A program made the translations under genes and the position numbers. From CAYNND01 sp964398775 (GTDB taxonomy: Bacteria; Patescibacteriota; Minisyncoccia; Phycocordibacterales; UBA2100): a stretch of DNA of 16,569 bases. Under the pieces are notes generated by a model. The model was not told the DNA's origin. It searched no databases and saw nothing but the letters and a program-made list of their open reading frames with translations. Positions 7,401 to 13,479 of the stretch are shown here, piece by piece. The DNA lies in assembly GCA_964398775.1 (NCBI GenBank), contig CAYNND010000013.1:1-16569 (forward strand), given 5' to 3'. Each line of letters opens with the position of its first letter. The stretch's first letter is position 1.

Positions 7401-9261
7401 CCTCGACCTCCACGCCATCACCCCAGACGGTCGCCATGTCGGTGTAAATTACACTACAGGAGAATACGAGAACCAAATCGCAGGCAGTATTGTCTCAGGA
7501 GACAACCAAGGTATACACGAGTGGATATTTGTGCCTGAAGGTGAGACAGTCAGATACTACGTCTCGGCGCAGGATAACCAAGGATTTGTTGAGCAAAACC
7601 CAACACTCACAAACAAAACTGACACCTTCGATATCTACTCGCGCACCATTGACCCTGCAACAGGTATTTTCACGTCAGGGGTTTTGACAAATCAAGCAAT
7701 TGAACCGACTGAACAAAGAACATTTGAACTCTCTGGTACTACTGAAAACCCAACAGTTTCTGCAACTAATGCGCTCACGGTAACTGCAGACAGCCAACGC
7801 ATTCCGCTCGGTGCTGAGATTCCTGCACTTACCTATACGCTCACTGGTTTTGAGGGAGATGACACAACAACAAGTAGTACCTCAGGTTCAATCGCATGCA
7901 CAACAACTGCAACAAGTACATCACCGGTGGGTACATACCCAATCGAATGTACGCGTGGAGACTTTGCTTCAGAAACGTACGCAATTGCTACTTATACAAG
8001 TGGCACTCTCACGATCGCGCCAACGCTCACTGTCACTGCGCAAAACATAACCATTCCAAAAGGTGCGGAAATTCCGACACTCACCGCAACAATTAGTGGA
8101 TTTATAAACGGCGACACCCTTGAAAGTTCAACTGTTGGTACTCCGGACTGTACAACGAATGCAACAGCAGAGTCATCAATAGGTACATACCCGATAGTCT
8201 GTGCAGTAGGAACACTTACATCAGAGACCTATGCAATCACGACGTATGTAGAAGGTATTCTCACCATACTTCCACCGCTCTCAGTAACTGCACAAGACAA
8301 GACAATGACCGAAGGTGGCACGCTCCCAGCTCTTACAGCAACACTTTCAGGATTCATAAATAGCGATACTCAAGAAACAAGCACTACGGGAGCACCAGTC
8401 TGTACCACAACCGCAACATCAGCATCAACGCCAGGTGCATACCCGATTACGTGCGAACAGGGGACACTTGAATCAAATTCGTACGCATTCACCACATTTG
8501 TCGACGGCACGCTTACGGTAGAGCCTCCAATTGTTATACGACCTCTTACAGTAACCGCAGACAATAAATCAATAGTGCATGGTGCGTCTCTCCCGACATT
8601 CACATATGCGCTCTCAGGATTTGTTGGTGGTGATACAGCGTCAAGTAGTACAACTGGTTCTGCATCATGTACCACAACAGCCACAAATAGTTCACCAGTT
8701 GGTACATATCCGATTACGTGTACTGAAGGCACACTCGCATCAGCAACATATACATTCTCTGACTTCACTGCAGGTACACTGACGATAACTGACGGTACAC
8801 CACCTGAACTTCAGACAGTGTTCGATGAATCTTTGAAAGATGTAGTACTCTCTGCTGTTGATAGTGTCGACGAGCAACCGACATTGTCTCACTCGGGAAA
8901 CCTCATCACGCTCACTGATTCAGCAAACAACACAACAACAATCCACCTGACTAAGTACAAGGAGTCTGCAACAAAGTTGAAATTGACCTATAACAGTATT
9001 ACTCGAAATGGCGTGACTGTTACGGTACCTCAGACAACAATTATGTATGACTGGGCGCTGTCATTCTCAGGTGCACTTAAGGATATAGACTCAAAGGTGA
9101 CTGTCGCGGGAGTAGAAAAGTACGTCTTCAATTACAATAAAATTAAGCACCAGACAAAAATCAAAGTTAAGAATGGCAATTCGCACACAACCACGACTCG
9201 TAATGGTTTTGTAACTCCAGTTGTGACAACAGATGGCAACGGCGTTGTCGTTGCGTACTAG
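4402..9261 (+). CDS. Giant secreted, membrane-anchored protein: beta-helix, M6-like metallopeptidase, MBG repeats
   Basis: This 1619-residue protein starts with a Sec signal peptide (MKHLFRIVLATIITFSFA..., probable cut after SHA, residue 23). Two related right-handed beta-helix units follow (about 50-230 and 282-440), each with GATLxI/EPGTVVKF-type and WGRIVN-GxLNL strands; the helix closes with YNWWGSVNGP. Residues about 484-880 resemble the M6 (immune inhibitor A) metallopeptidases: YYREVSKGTVNLRF, the zinc motif HELGH (644-648) and WDLMAEG. Two membrane helices (913-934 and about 952-970) flank a lysine-rich loop, so peptidase and C-terminal half should both be outside the cytosol. Four MBG repeats of about 84 residues begin near 1125, 1209, 1293 and 1382, each with a Cys pair. 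The final 150 residues are an unclassified module. Coding DNA for the peptidase and helices is much more AT-rich than the rest. Likely role is surface attachment or degradation; target unknown. Confidence 0.85.
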   Translation: MKHLFRIVLATIITFSFATLSHAQTVILAPISTNTTWAAANGPFLVGLPITVHSGATLTIEPGTVVKFTDQSAGIEVQAGGTLNAQGTSVSPIYFTSFSDDIGGDTNGDGSATTPTNRQWGRIVNFGVLNLAHTTVRYGGYIAGGLSLRPASITTLTNAVVHDMGSDGISQTGGALTVTSSTISSNGKGLDQSGGSATFTSSTFANNTQGFEVQGTSTALTLTNNIFTDNGALGSLPSFGTFTHTGNTATGGTLNGFQISGTITQSRTLTESDLPYIVSGVLTVQSGGELILNAGATLKFRDTTSGLEILAGGTLTGTGTTAKPVTFSALTGTTDRLWGRIVNRGILNLSHATISYGGFTAGGLTTTAGSFTTLDHVTLSQMGSDGISNAGVSTITNTTITGNSKGIEVTGGTLSINYSAIYGNSSGLENGTSILVDATYNWWGSVNGPLHTSNPSGTGNSVSGNVDFTPFFLSQNELDVVKTYNVAVILAETYDVRRYFSSPLTAQPCKLIPQQTYPNGNDAIYYNHFYHCVTDYYREVSKGTVNLRFDIFDNGGEWYRTLNSQYTDSFASQSPQNLSFFEQDIINVASPDVDYSAYDIFIIKHSADTETKIVSQVLPPFRQPIQGKYIAITSEFEGIGVDAHELGHILGSKLNSGGALFPDLYLMGMSAEDTTSIVGDYTNGRWDLMAEGYNNEFQANPPHLSSFTQEFLGLLEYNVFNRSSYPTQWVTPLSQLSFGDFVFRYNLSESSTADSSNYYIIEKRDKTIGVWDSSAPIAGAGQSKIVLYYVQPSILGNSGWAFPAVPKLQLSSITTPVGAVLSTNQGVYNDWDNLVSFSVVGNRSINGLQQTQVKVSELTEDAGAGHMNGFVLRVKPDLRNASQNETFGTIGGQNTSELLAVTFFYPTYVYRWGLFVTLLILIGLLISSEIFLLFKRNKDKLYKNNHQKKIRIAFFAFLVWYIASLLGAHHYFGWKQCTSYNPDCFRNSFYASTGDEKNADLDLHAITPDGRHVGVNYTTGEYENQIAGSIVSGDNQGIHEWIFVPEGETVRYYVSAQDNQGFVEQNPTLTNKTDTFDIYSRTIDPATGIFTSGVLTNQAIEPTEQRTFELSGTTENPTVSATNALTVTADSQRIPLGAEIPALTYTLTGFEGDDTTTSSTSGSIACTTTATSTSPVGTYPIECTRGDFASETYAIATYTSGTLTIAPTLTVTAQNITIPKGAEIPTLTATISGFINGDTLESSTVGTPDCTTNATAESSIGTYPIVCAVGTLTSETYAITTYVEGILTILPPLSVTAQDKTMTEGGTLPALTATLSGFINSDTQETSTTGAPVCTTTATSASTPGAYPITCEQGTLESNSYAFTTFVDGTLTVEPPIVIRPLTVTADNKSIVHGASLPTFTYALSGFVGGDTASSSTTGSASCTTTATNSSPVGTYPITCTEGTLASATYTFSDFTAGTLTITDGTPPELQTVFDESLKDVVLSAVDSVDEQPTLSHSGNLITLTDSANNTTTIHLTKYKESATKLKLTYNSITRNGVTVTVPQTTIMYDWALSFSGALKDIDSKVTVAGVEKYVFNYNKIKHQTKIKVKNGNSHTTTTRNGFVTPVVTTDGNGVVVAY
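7774..8800 (+). repeat. Four tandem MBG-domain repeats within the giant protein
   Basis: Protein-level tandem repeats start at 7774, 8026, 8278 and 8545 (spacings 252, 252 and 267 bp). Each opens with L(T/S)VTA(D/Q), continues with PxLTxxLxGF and D(T)xxS(T)xG, then Cys-TTxAT, GTYPI or GAYPI, a second Cys, and closes with a GTLT/ILT strand. The two cysteines per unit are kept in all four copies and probably form one disulfide each, fitting an extracytoplasmic stalk. Repeats are diverged at DNA level, so the array is old rather than freshly amplified. Confidence 0.85.
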
Positions 9262-9492
9262 TACACCACCATCATGTACGACTGGTCACTTACATCCTCT
9301 GGTATGCTAAAAGACCTTGACTCTAAGGTGAAGATCCAGGGAGTAGAAAAGTACACATTCCAATACAACAAAGGAAAGCACGAGACGAAGATTAAGGTGA
9401 AGACAGGGAACTCGCATACCACAACGACGAGAGAGGGCTTCGTGAGTCCGGTGGTGGTGACGGAGGGAGGTGGGGTTGAGGTTAGTTATTAA
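9040..9492 (+). repeat. Tandem duplication of the giant protein's C-terminal module across a stop codon
   Basis: The module beginning TTIMYDW and ending VxY is present twice: as the last codons of the giant gene (ATG of the module about 9043) and again at 9274-9492. The two are in the same reading frame, separated only by TAG (9259-9261) and four codons. Aligned by eye over 72 residues without gaps, 52 are identical. Both copies end in Tyr followed by a stop (TAG, then TAA). Confidence 0.85.
9274..9492 (+). pseudogene. Orphan second copy of the C-terminal module (72 residues)
   Basis: This frame starts with an ATG that corresponds to an internal Met of the first copy, opens MYDWSLTSSGMLKDLDSKV, and contains the strongly conserved blocks GVEKY, YNKxKHxTKIKVK and GNSHTTTTR. 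It has no signal peptide or membrane segment of its own, so as a separate protein it would stay in the cytosol, away from its parent. It may be a decayed duplicate, a silent cassette for recombination, or a readthrough extension of the giant protein, since no frameshift separates them. No frameshift or internal stop has accumulated and most differences are conservative, which argues for past or present selection. TACACC at 9262-9267 lies six bases before the ATG, but it is a poor -10 match and is probably just coding sequence. I use the pseudogene type for lack of a better class. Confidence 0.5.
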
Positions 9493-9510
9493 TTAAATGT
9501 AACCCTGTGC

Positions 9511-9538
9511 TTTACACCCCCCTTGTATTTGATAGTAT
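9511..9538 (+). promoter_or_regulatory. Promoter of the lemA operon
   Basis: TTTACA (9511-9516) and TAGTAT (9533-9538) are separated by 16 bases. The -10 carries a TGA extension (9530-9532) and ends six bases before the ATG at 9545. This is the most complete -35/-10 pair among the protein genes of the window. Confidence 0.6.
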
Positions 9539-9544
9539 CTAGTT

Positions 9545-10162
9545 ATGGAACCACAAACACAAAACCAGCCAACTGGCACAACTGCACCACAGCAGTTTGT
9601 GAATCTATTAAGTGCAAAGGGAATCGGTATCGTTGTTCTTGTTCTCGCTGTTATATGGGTCATGACAACATATAACTCACTTGTGACTAAAGCTCAGGCG
9701 GTGGACACGCAATGGGCACAAGTCGAAACGCAGTACCAGCGACGTCTTGACCTTATACCGAACCTTGTCGGCGCTGTTCAAGGTGCAATGAAGCAAGAGA
9801 AAGAAGTCTTTACTGCGCTTGCTGATGCTCGAACACGATACGCTGGCGCTGGAAGTACAGCTGATAAAGTCGCCGCAGCAAACCAAGTGGAATCAGCATT
9901 TGCACGGCTCCTTGTGGTGATGGAAAACTATCCACAACTCAAATCAATCGACACCGTGAGTGCGCTCATGGCAGAAAATGCAGGAACAGAAAATCGCATC
10001 TCAGTTGAGCGAGGGCGATATAACGAAGTTGTGGGTGTCTACCAGATTGCTACAAAGCGATTCCCTGGAGGACTCGTTGCATCAATCTTTGGCTTTGGAC
10101 CTCGGGATATGTTTGAAGCAGCAACAGGTGCTGAAAATGCTCCAAAAGTAGATTTTAACTAG
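9545..10162 (+). CDS. lemA: LemA family membrane protein
   Basis: This 205-residue protein is a LemA-family member. It has a short Gln/Thr-rich N-terminus, one membrane helix at about 26-41 (IGIVVLVLAVIWVMTT) and an extracytoplasmic four-helix domain. The family core is plain: YNSLV, VDTQWAQVETQYQRRLDLIP and NLVGAVQG, then VMENYPQLKS, the AENRIxxxRxxYNxxV-type block (here TENRISVERGRYNEVV), and the terminal FPGGLVASIFGF. Molecular function of LemA is not established; it typically sits with TPM-domain proteins, exactly as here. The next gene begins one base after the stop, so the two form an operon driven from the promoter at 9511-9538. No ribosome binding site precedes either gene. Confidence 0.93.
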   Translation: MEPQTQNQPTGTTAPQQFVNLLSAKGIGIVVLVLAVIWVMTTYNSLVTKAQAVDTQWAQVETQYQRRLDLIPNLVGAVQGAMKQEKEVFTALADARTRYAGAGSTADKVAAANQVESAFARLLVVMENYPQLKSIDTVSALMAENAGTENRISVERGRYNEVVGVYQIATKRFPGGLVASIFGFGPRDMFEAATGAENAPKVDFN

Positions 10163-10163
10163 T

Positions 10164-11045
10164 ATGTTCAAAAAGACGGCGCTTCTGGTATTGCTCTTGT
10201 GTGCACTACCAAGCGCTGTTTTTGCGTATTCATCTCCCGGTAATCCGACAGGATACGTGAATGACTTTGCAAACGTCATTTCAGAAACGACTGAATCCGA
10301 ACTCGAAACACTTCTCGACACGCATGAAAAAGAAACTTCAAGCGAAGTAACTATTGTGACAGTGCCGACGATAGGCGACGATTACATTGAGCACTATGCT
10401 GTTAAGTTGTTTGAAGAGTGGGGAATAGGTACCGCAAAAAATGATAACGGCGTACTTGTCCTGCTTGCAATTGACGATAGAAAAGTTCGCATTGAGGTCG
10501 GGTATGGTCTCGAGGGTGCACTGCCAGATAGTATCGCCGATAGTATCATCCGTACGAAGATGGTGCCCGCGCTTAAAAATGCTGACTATGATGCTGCTGC
10601 GCGTGATTCTGTTACGGCAATACTGAGCGCCATCAAGGGTGAATACACCGCAGAAGCATCATCTGAAGATACTGGCGACTGGATAGTGCCAGTAATTTTT
10701 TTCGGACTTTTTGTTCTTCAATGGGGAGCCGCAGTTCTGGGACGCACGAAAGAATGGTGGCCAGGAGGAGCGCTCGGTTTTGTTGGGAGTAGTGCTGTCG
10801 CAGCGTTTGACCCGTTTGGATTTTCACTGATTACGTATGCGCTCATAATCGCGGGGCTAACAGCGTTTGGTGCGTTTTTCGACTATGTTGTTTCAAATAC
10901 ATACCAGCATGATGTTCGACATGACTACGACCATCCGTGGTGGATTGGAGGTGGGCACGGAGGAAGCTTCGGGGGCTCTTCGGGAGGCTTTGGTGGTTTT
11001 GGCGGCGGCTCCTCCGGTGGCGGCGGCGCAAGTGGAAGTTGGTAG
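10164..11045 (+). CDS. TPM-domain (YgcG-like) membrane protein with Gly/Ser-rich tail
   Basis: This 293-residue protein has a signal peptide (1-21, ending SAVFA), then a TPM domain (about 30-160). Diagnostic wording includes YVNDFANVIS, NDNGVLVLLAIDDRKVRI and EVGYGLEGALPD. TPM domains have been linked to phosphatase activity in plant TLP18.3 and to photosystem II repair there; in bacteria the role is unknown. After the domain come hydrophobic segments near 173-193 and 203-240, then an aromatic/His patch (HDYDHPWW). The last 30 residues or so are almost pure Gly/Ser with Phe, the low-complexity tail usual for YgcG proteins. It follows lemA by a single base. The stop abuts the convergent methyltransferase stop with no spare base, and no terminator is visible there. 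Confidence 0.9.
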   Translation: MFKKTALLVLLLCALPSAVFAYSSPGNPTGYVNDFANVISETTESELETLLDTHEKETSSEVTIVTVPTIGDDYIEHYAVKLFEEWGIGTAKNDNGVLVLLAIDDRKVRIEVGYGLEGALPDSIADSIIRTKMVPALKNADYDAAARDSVTAILSAIKGEYTAEASSEDTGDWIVPVIFFGLFVLQWGAAVLGRTKEWWPGGALGFVGSSAVAAFDPFGFSLITYALIIAGLTAFGAFFDYVVSNTYQHDVRHDYDHPWWIGGGHGGSFGGSSGGFGGFGGGSSGGGGASGSW

Positions 11046-11711
11046 TTATTTTTTTCGCATCAAGCAGAGTTCATACCGAGTGTTGAATTCATGTCGGTAC
11101 AGCACTACCGTAGCGCCCTCTTCAGCACAAATACTCTCAAGCTCTGTTCTGCTCATCGCTTTTTTTGGGATAGTGGGTACTAAGTATTCGCGCATTTTTG
11201 TAATGAGAATAAAACCTCCTGGCTGCGTGTGGCGGAAGAGTCTTCGGAGCGCGTCAGGCGGGTCTTCAAAAAGCTCAAGGGCTTCAAGGCAGGTGACAAG
11301 TGTAAATCGCTCTTTCAGGGCTACTTCGTTAGCGTCTCCGAGCATGTATTGCACAGTCATTTCGCCCTGTGGTGTGCGCTTGCGGGCAATAGCGAGCATG
11401 CGGGGAGTGTAATCTATACCGACATGTGTACCAGTCCATCCAGGCTCTGAAAGAAGGAGTCGTATGATTCGCCCTGTACCCGTCGCAACATCTAGATGTG
11501 TACCTGTCGCGGGGAGCACGTGCTCACGGAGTATTCGCCGTACAGTTCTGTTGCGTACCCAGGTGAGCGGTTTTGCGCTGTCGTATATCGGTGCATAGAA
11601 CGTATAAAAACCGCGCACGACACGTTTACCAAAATGTGCACCATCTGTGTATATAATAAAAAAAACTGCAGCAATGAGTGCCCAAACGCAGATGGTCAAA
11701 AAAATAGTCAT
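11046..11711 (-). CDS. Membrane-tethered class I SAM-dependent methyltransferase
   Basis: This 221-residue protein opens with one membrane helix (FLTICVWALIAAVFFIIY, 4-21) and continues as a Rossmann-fold methyltransferase. Motif I is LDVATGTGR (73-81), the acidic end of strand 2 is GIDYTPRML (98-106), and the wording FYTFYAPIYD before motif I is typical of the UbiE/phosphatidylethanolamine-methyltransferase group. Later strands LVTCLEALELFEDP and QPGGFILITK fit the fold. A substrate in or near the membrane (a lipid or quinone) is an inference from the tether and the subfamily look. It starts one base after the stop of the DUF3298 gene, so both are read as one unit from the promoter at 12520-12525. 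Confidence 0.85.
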   Translation of the reverse strand: MTIFLTICVWALIAAVFFIIYTDGAHFGKRVVRGFYTFYAPIYDSAKPLTWVRNRTVRRILREHVLPATGTHLDVATGTGRIIRLLLSEPGWTGTHVGIDYTPRMLAIARKRTPQGEMTVQYMLGDANEVALKERFTLVTCLEALELFEDPPDALRRLFRHTQPGGFILITKMREYLVPTIPKKAMSRTELESICAEEGATVVLYRHEFNTRYELCLMRKK

Positions 11712-11712
11712 G

Positions 11713-12513
11713 TTACTGAAGCCACTCAGGCGCTACTCCATCTTGAGGGAGTGGGAGGGAAATCTGCTGTTCGCCGTAGACGTAGGGAGCAACTTGGTAT
11801 AACCCAAAGTAGATAACTACCGCGTCTCGCTGCGATGAAACTGTAAACAGTTTGAAATTTTCTTCTGTCGGCTCCGTGCCATCGTTAAGGAAGTCAACAT
11901 CAGGAGTTTCGCCACCTGCTTTTTGAGCAAGTGTCGCACTCAATTGAGTGCGGGCCTCTCCGGAGATTTTTGAGTAGAGCGTCTTCTCGTATCCTGGGAA
12001 TAGGTCTAGTAGTGAAACAATGCGCTTCTTTCGTACATCATATGTATATGTGTGCATACTACTTGAGCCATGAGCACCACCTGAGTATTGCTCAATATGT
12101 ACGATGACACTGATAAGGTCTGCATCATGCACCGGAGCTTCAAAGCTTACTGTAAGAGGGAAATCCTCAAATGTTCCTTTGGTTTCTCCGGTCTCAGTTT
12201 CAAGCATTGCTTTCTGATTCTCTTCACTTAAAAGAAAGTGTTCCTCTATGGCGCGCTGCACAGTTAGTTGTATCTGTTTATTAAATTCAACTGATGCATG
12301 CTCGAATTGTGGATAGGAACCAGTTGCGGTCGCGTACTCAGTGCGTGATTCGACACGAATACTGCGCGGTGCATACGGGTCAAGCTGTTTCTGAGGGAGT
12401 GGGTCAAGAGGTCGAAAACCATCGTGCGTCTGATCGATGAGCCAAAAGCCTGCAGAAAAAAGAGTAAGGACTCCAAGGATTGCCGCTGCTGCATGGGTAG
12501 AATGAACGCGCAT
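11713..12513 (-). CDS. Membrane-anchored DUF3298 (RsiV/PdaC-type) protein
   Basis: This 266-residue protein has an N-terminal membrane anchor or uncleaved signal (AAAAILGVLTLFSAGFWLI, 8-26) and an extracytoplasmic domain of the DUF4163 plus DUF3298 kind found in RsiV and PdaC. The hallmark is YSGGAHG (143-149) followed by TYTYDVRKKRIVSLLDLFPG, and near the C-terminus the block VVIYFGLYQVAPYVYGEQQI. In RsiV this region binds lysozyme; in PdaC it accompanies a peptidoglycan deacetylase domain. Neither a cytosolic anti-sigma segment nor a deacetylase domain is present here, so neither job should be assumed. A cell-wall or muropeptide-sensing role is plausible only. ATG 12513 lies six bases after a minus-strand TACACT. 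Confidence 0.82.
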   Translation of the reverse strand: MRVHSTHAAAAILGVLTLFSAGFWLIDQTHDGFRPLDPLPQKQLDPYAPRSIRVESRTEYATATGSYPQFEHASVEFNKQIQLTVQRAIEEHFLLSEENQKAMLETETGETKGTFEDFPLTVSFEAPVHDADLISVIVHIEQYSGGAHGSSSMHTYTYDVRKKRIVSLLDLFPGYEKTLYSKISGEARTQLSATLAQKAGGETPDVDFLNDGTEPTEENFKLFTVSSQRDAVVIYFGLYQVAPYVYGEQQISLPLPQDGVAPEWLQ

Positions 12514-12519
12514 CTCTGT

Positions 12520-12549
12520 AGTGTACGTCGAGACTGCGTCTTGTATACT
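12520..12549. promoter_or_regulatory. Divergent promoter pair between the DUF3298 gene and ruvX
   Basis: The 42-bp gap carries two -10 hexamers facing apart. TACACT on minus (12525-12520) ends six bases before the ATG at 12513. TATACT on plus (12544-12549) ends six bases before the ATG at 12556. No convincing -35 boxes are seen. Both transcripts would be leaderless. Confidence 0.6.
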
Positions 12550-12555
12550 AGGGCG

Positions 12556-12987
12556 ATGAAATATATGGGGATAGATATGGGAACAAAGCGTGTCGGGATC
12601 GCTCTTTCCGATGATGCCGGTTCAATGGCATTTCCTTCAGTGGTTCTTACTGCGGATGAACAACTTTTTCAGAAAATTAACTCACGTATTGTTGCTGAGC
12701 GTGTTGATGTTGTCGTCATTGGCGATTCTCGAAACCGAGACAATACACAGAATGCTATTCAACATGAAGCACTCAGTCTTGGCGCAAACCTTGAAAAACA
12801 AGGAATACGAGTCGTGTATGAGTGGGAAGGGTATTCTTCTGCACATGCACGTACACTCCACCACTTCGTAGAGGGTACGCCTCGAGGAGTAGTCAGTCGG
12901 ATGCGGGGACACAAAGCGAAGCGCACACATGTGGATGCATCTGCTGCAGCGCTTATCCTCCAATCCTACATAGACAGGCATCGGTAA
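12556..12987 (+). CDS. ruvX: RuvX/YqgF family RNase H-fold nuclease
   Basis: This 143-residue protein has the length and outline of YqgF/RuvX, an RNase H-like nuclease implicated in 16S rRNA 5' maturation and, in some bacteria, in Holliday-junction resolution. The first strand is YMGIDMGTKRVGIALSDD with the catalytic Asp (D7). A mid-protein acidic site lies in VVYEWEGYSSAHA, where most relatives read xDERLTT. The third catalytic Asp lies in HVDASAAALILQ (D127). The divergence of the DERLT block is noteworthy, but a Glu and the two small hydroxyl residues remain. I chose ATG 12556 because of the -10 spacing; the longer open frame upstream runs antisense through the DUF3298 gene. It is probably monocistronic. 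Confidence 0.88.
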   Translation: MKYMGIDMGTKRVGIALSDDAGSMAFPSVVLTADEQLFQKINSRIVAERVDVVVIGDSRNRDNTQNAIQHEALSLGANLEKQGIRVVYEWEGYSSAHARTLHHFVEGTPRGVVSRMRGHKAKRTHVDASAAALILQSYIDRHR

Positions 12988-13034
12988 AAGCATCTGCACA
13001 GGGAAGTACATGAGACTTTACTGCACTGCCGTTG

Positions 13035-13040
13035 TACTAT
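13035..13040 (+). promoter_or_regulatory. -10 element of the tRNA-binding protein gene
   Basis: TACTAT ends six bases before the ATG at 13047. An overlapping, better hexamer, TATAGT (13038-13043), would put the transcript start inside the gene, so the first is preferred on geometry. The case is weaker than for its neighbours. Confidence 0.4.
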
Positions 13041-13046
13041 AGTGCG

Positions 13047-13424
13047 ATGGAACCTAACACATCATTAGCAGTTACGACGAAACCCGTCATTAAGTATGAG
13101 GATTTTTCAAAGATGGATATCCGTATCGGCACTATTCAAGTTGTAGAGCCAGTACCAGATACAGATAAGCTCCTAAAATGCACAGTTAATTTTGGAACAC
13201 TGGGAATACGAACCATCGTGTCAGGTATAAAAGAATTTCGTAACCCAGAATCGCTTGTTGGACTGCAAGTGCCATATATTGTCAATCTAGAGCCACGTGT
13301 CATAAAGGGTGTTGAAAGCCAAGGAATGTTGCTAGCGATGTCATTCGATGGCGCTACTCCGGGAACAGGTTTTGCGCTCATGCACCCTGATATGGAAGTT
13401 CCACCTGGCACGTGCATTCGTTGA
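13047..13424 (+). CDS. Free-standing tRNA-binding domain protein (EMAP/CsaA/MetRS-C-like)
   Basis: This 125-residue protein consists almost only of the OB-fold tRNA-binding domain found at the C-terminus of methionyl-tRNA synthetase, in CsaA and in Trbp111. Marks are YEDFSKMDIRIGTI at the start, VPDTDKLLKCTVNFG where the family has HPNADKLLVLxVDxG, RTIVSGI, and VPYIVNLEPRVIKGVESQGM with the conserved ExSxGM-type turn. It ends after the domain with PPGTCIR. It probably binds tRNA as a dimer in the cytosol, either assisting a synthetase in trans or acting as a chaperone; the two cannot be told apart from sequence. A TTG start five codons upstream (13032) is possible but would overlap the -10 element. 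Confidence 0.87.
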   Translation: MEPNTSLAVTTKPVIKYEDFSKMDIRIGTIQVVEPVPDTDKLLKCTVNFGTLGIRTIVSGIKEFRNPESLVGLQVPYIVNLEPRVIKGVESQGMLLAMSFDGATPGTGFALMHPDMEVPPGTCIR

Positions 13425-13464
13425 TACTTTCTGTGTACAGAACCAGTCGAGTGCCTTGAGTGAG

Positions 13465-13473
13465 TGCTATACT
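13465..13473 (+). promoter_or_regulatory. Extended -10 promoter of the pilMNO cluster
   Basis: TGC-TATACT, the best extended -10 in the window, ends six bases before ATG 13480. It separates the pil cluster from the tRNA-binding gene. It also shows that the longer open frame from 13348 is not the true start of pilM. Confidence 0.65.
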
Positions 13474-13479
13474 CACGTC

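Noticed and set aside
8370..8768. 132-residue minus-strand open frame across the MBG repeats (and a similar 114-residue frame at 4821-5165)
   Set aside because: They are antisense shadows of repetitive Thr/Ser-rich coding sequence. Neither has a promoter or a recognisable domain.
7774..8800. CRISPR-like or recent DNA tandem repeat
   Set aside because: The periodicity is in the protein (MBG domains of 84-89 residues). DNA copies are diverged and there are no short identical repeats with spacers.
9259..9261. UAG as a recoded sense codon joining the giant protein to the following module
   Set aside because: UAG ends several well-bounded genes here (446-1081, lemA, the TPM gene, 15775-16176), so global recoding is excluded. 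Only local readthrough stays open.
9262..9267. TACACC as a promoter for the orphan C-terminal copy
   Set aside because: The spacing to ATG 9274 fits, but the hexamer is only 3/6, lacks the TGn extension and is explained by the repeated Thr-Thr-Ile coding sequence.
11713..12513. Anti-sigma factor RsiV
   Set aside because: Only the extracytoplasmic DUF4163/DUF3298 part matches. There is no cytosolic anti-sigma segment and no sigma-factor gene nearby.
13032..13046. TTG start for the tRNA-binding protein
   Set aside because: It would put the first codons inside the -10 element. ATG 13047 fits the common geometry and the domain start.
13348..13479. Longer N-terminus for pilM from an ATG at 13348
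   Set aside because: It overlaps the tRNA-binding protein gene by 77 bases and contains the extended -10 promoter. The residues before 13480 do not look like PilM.
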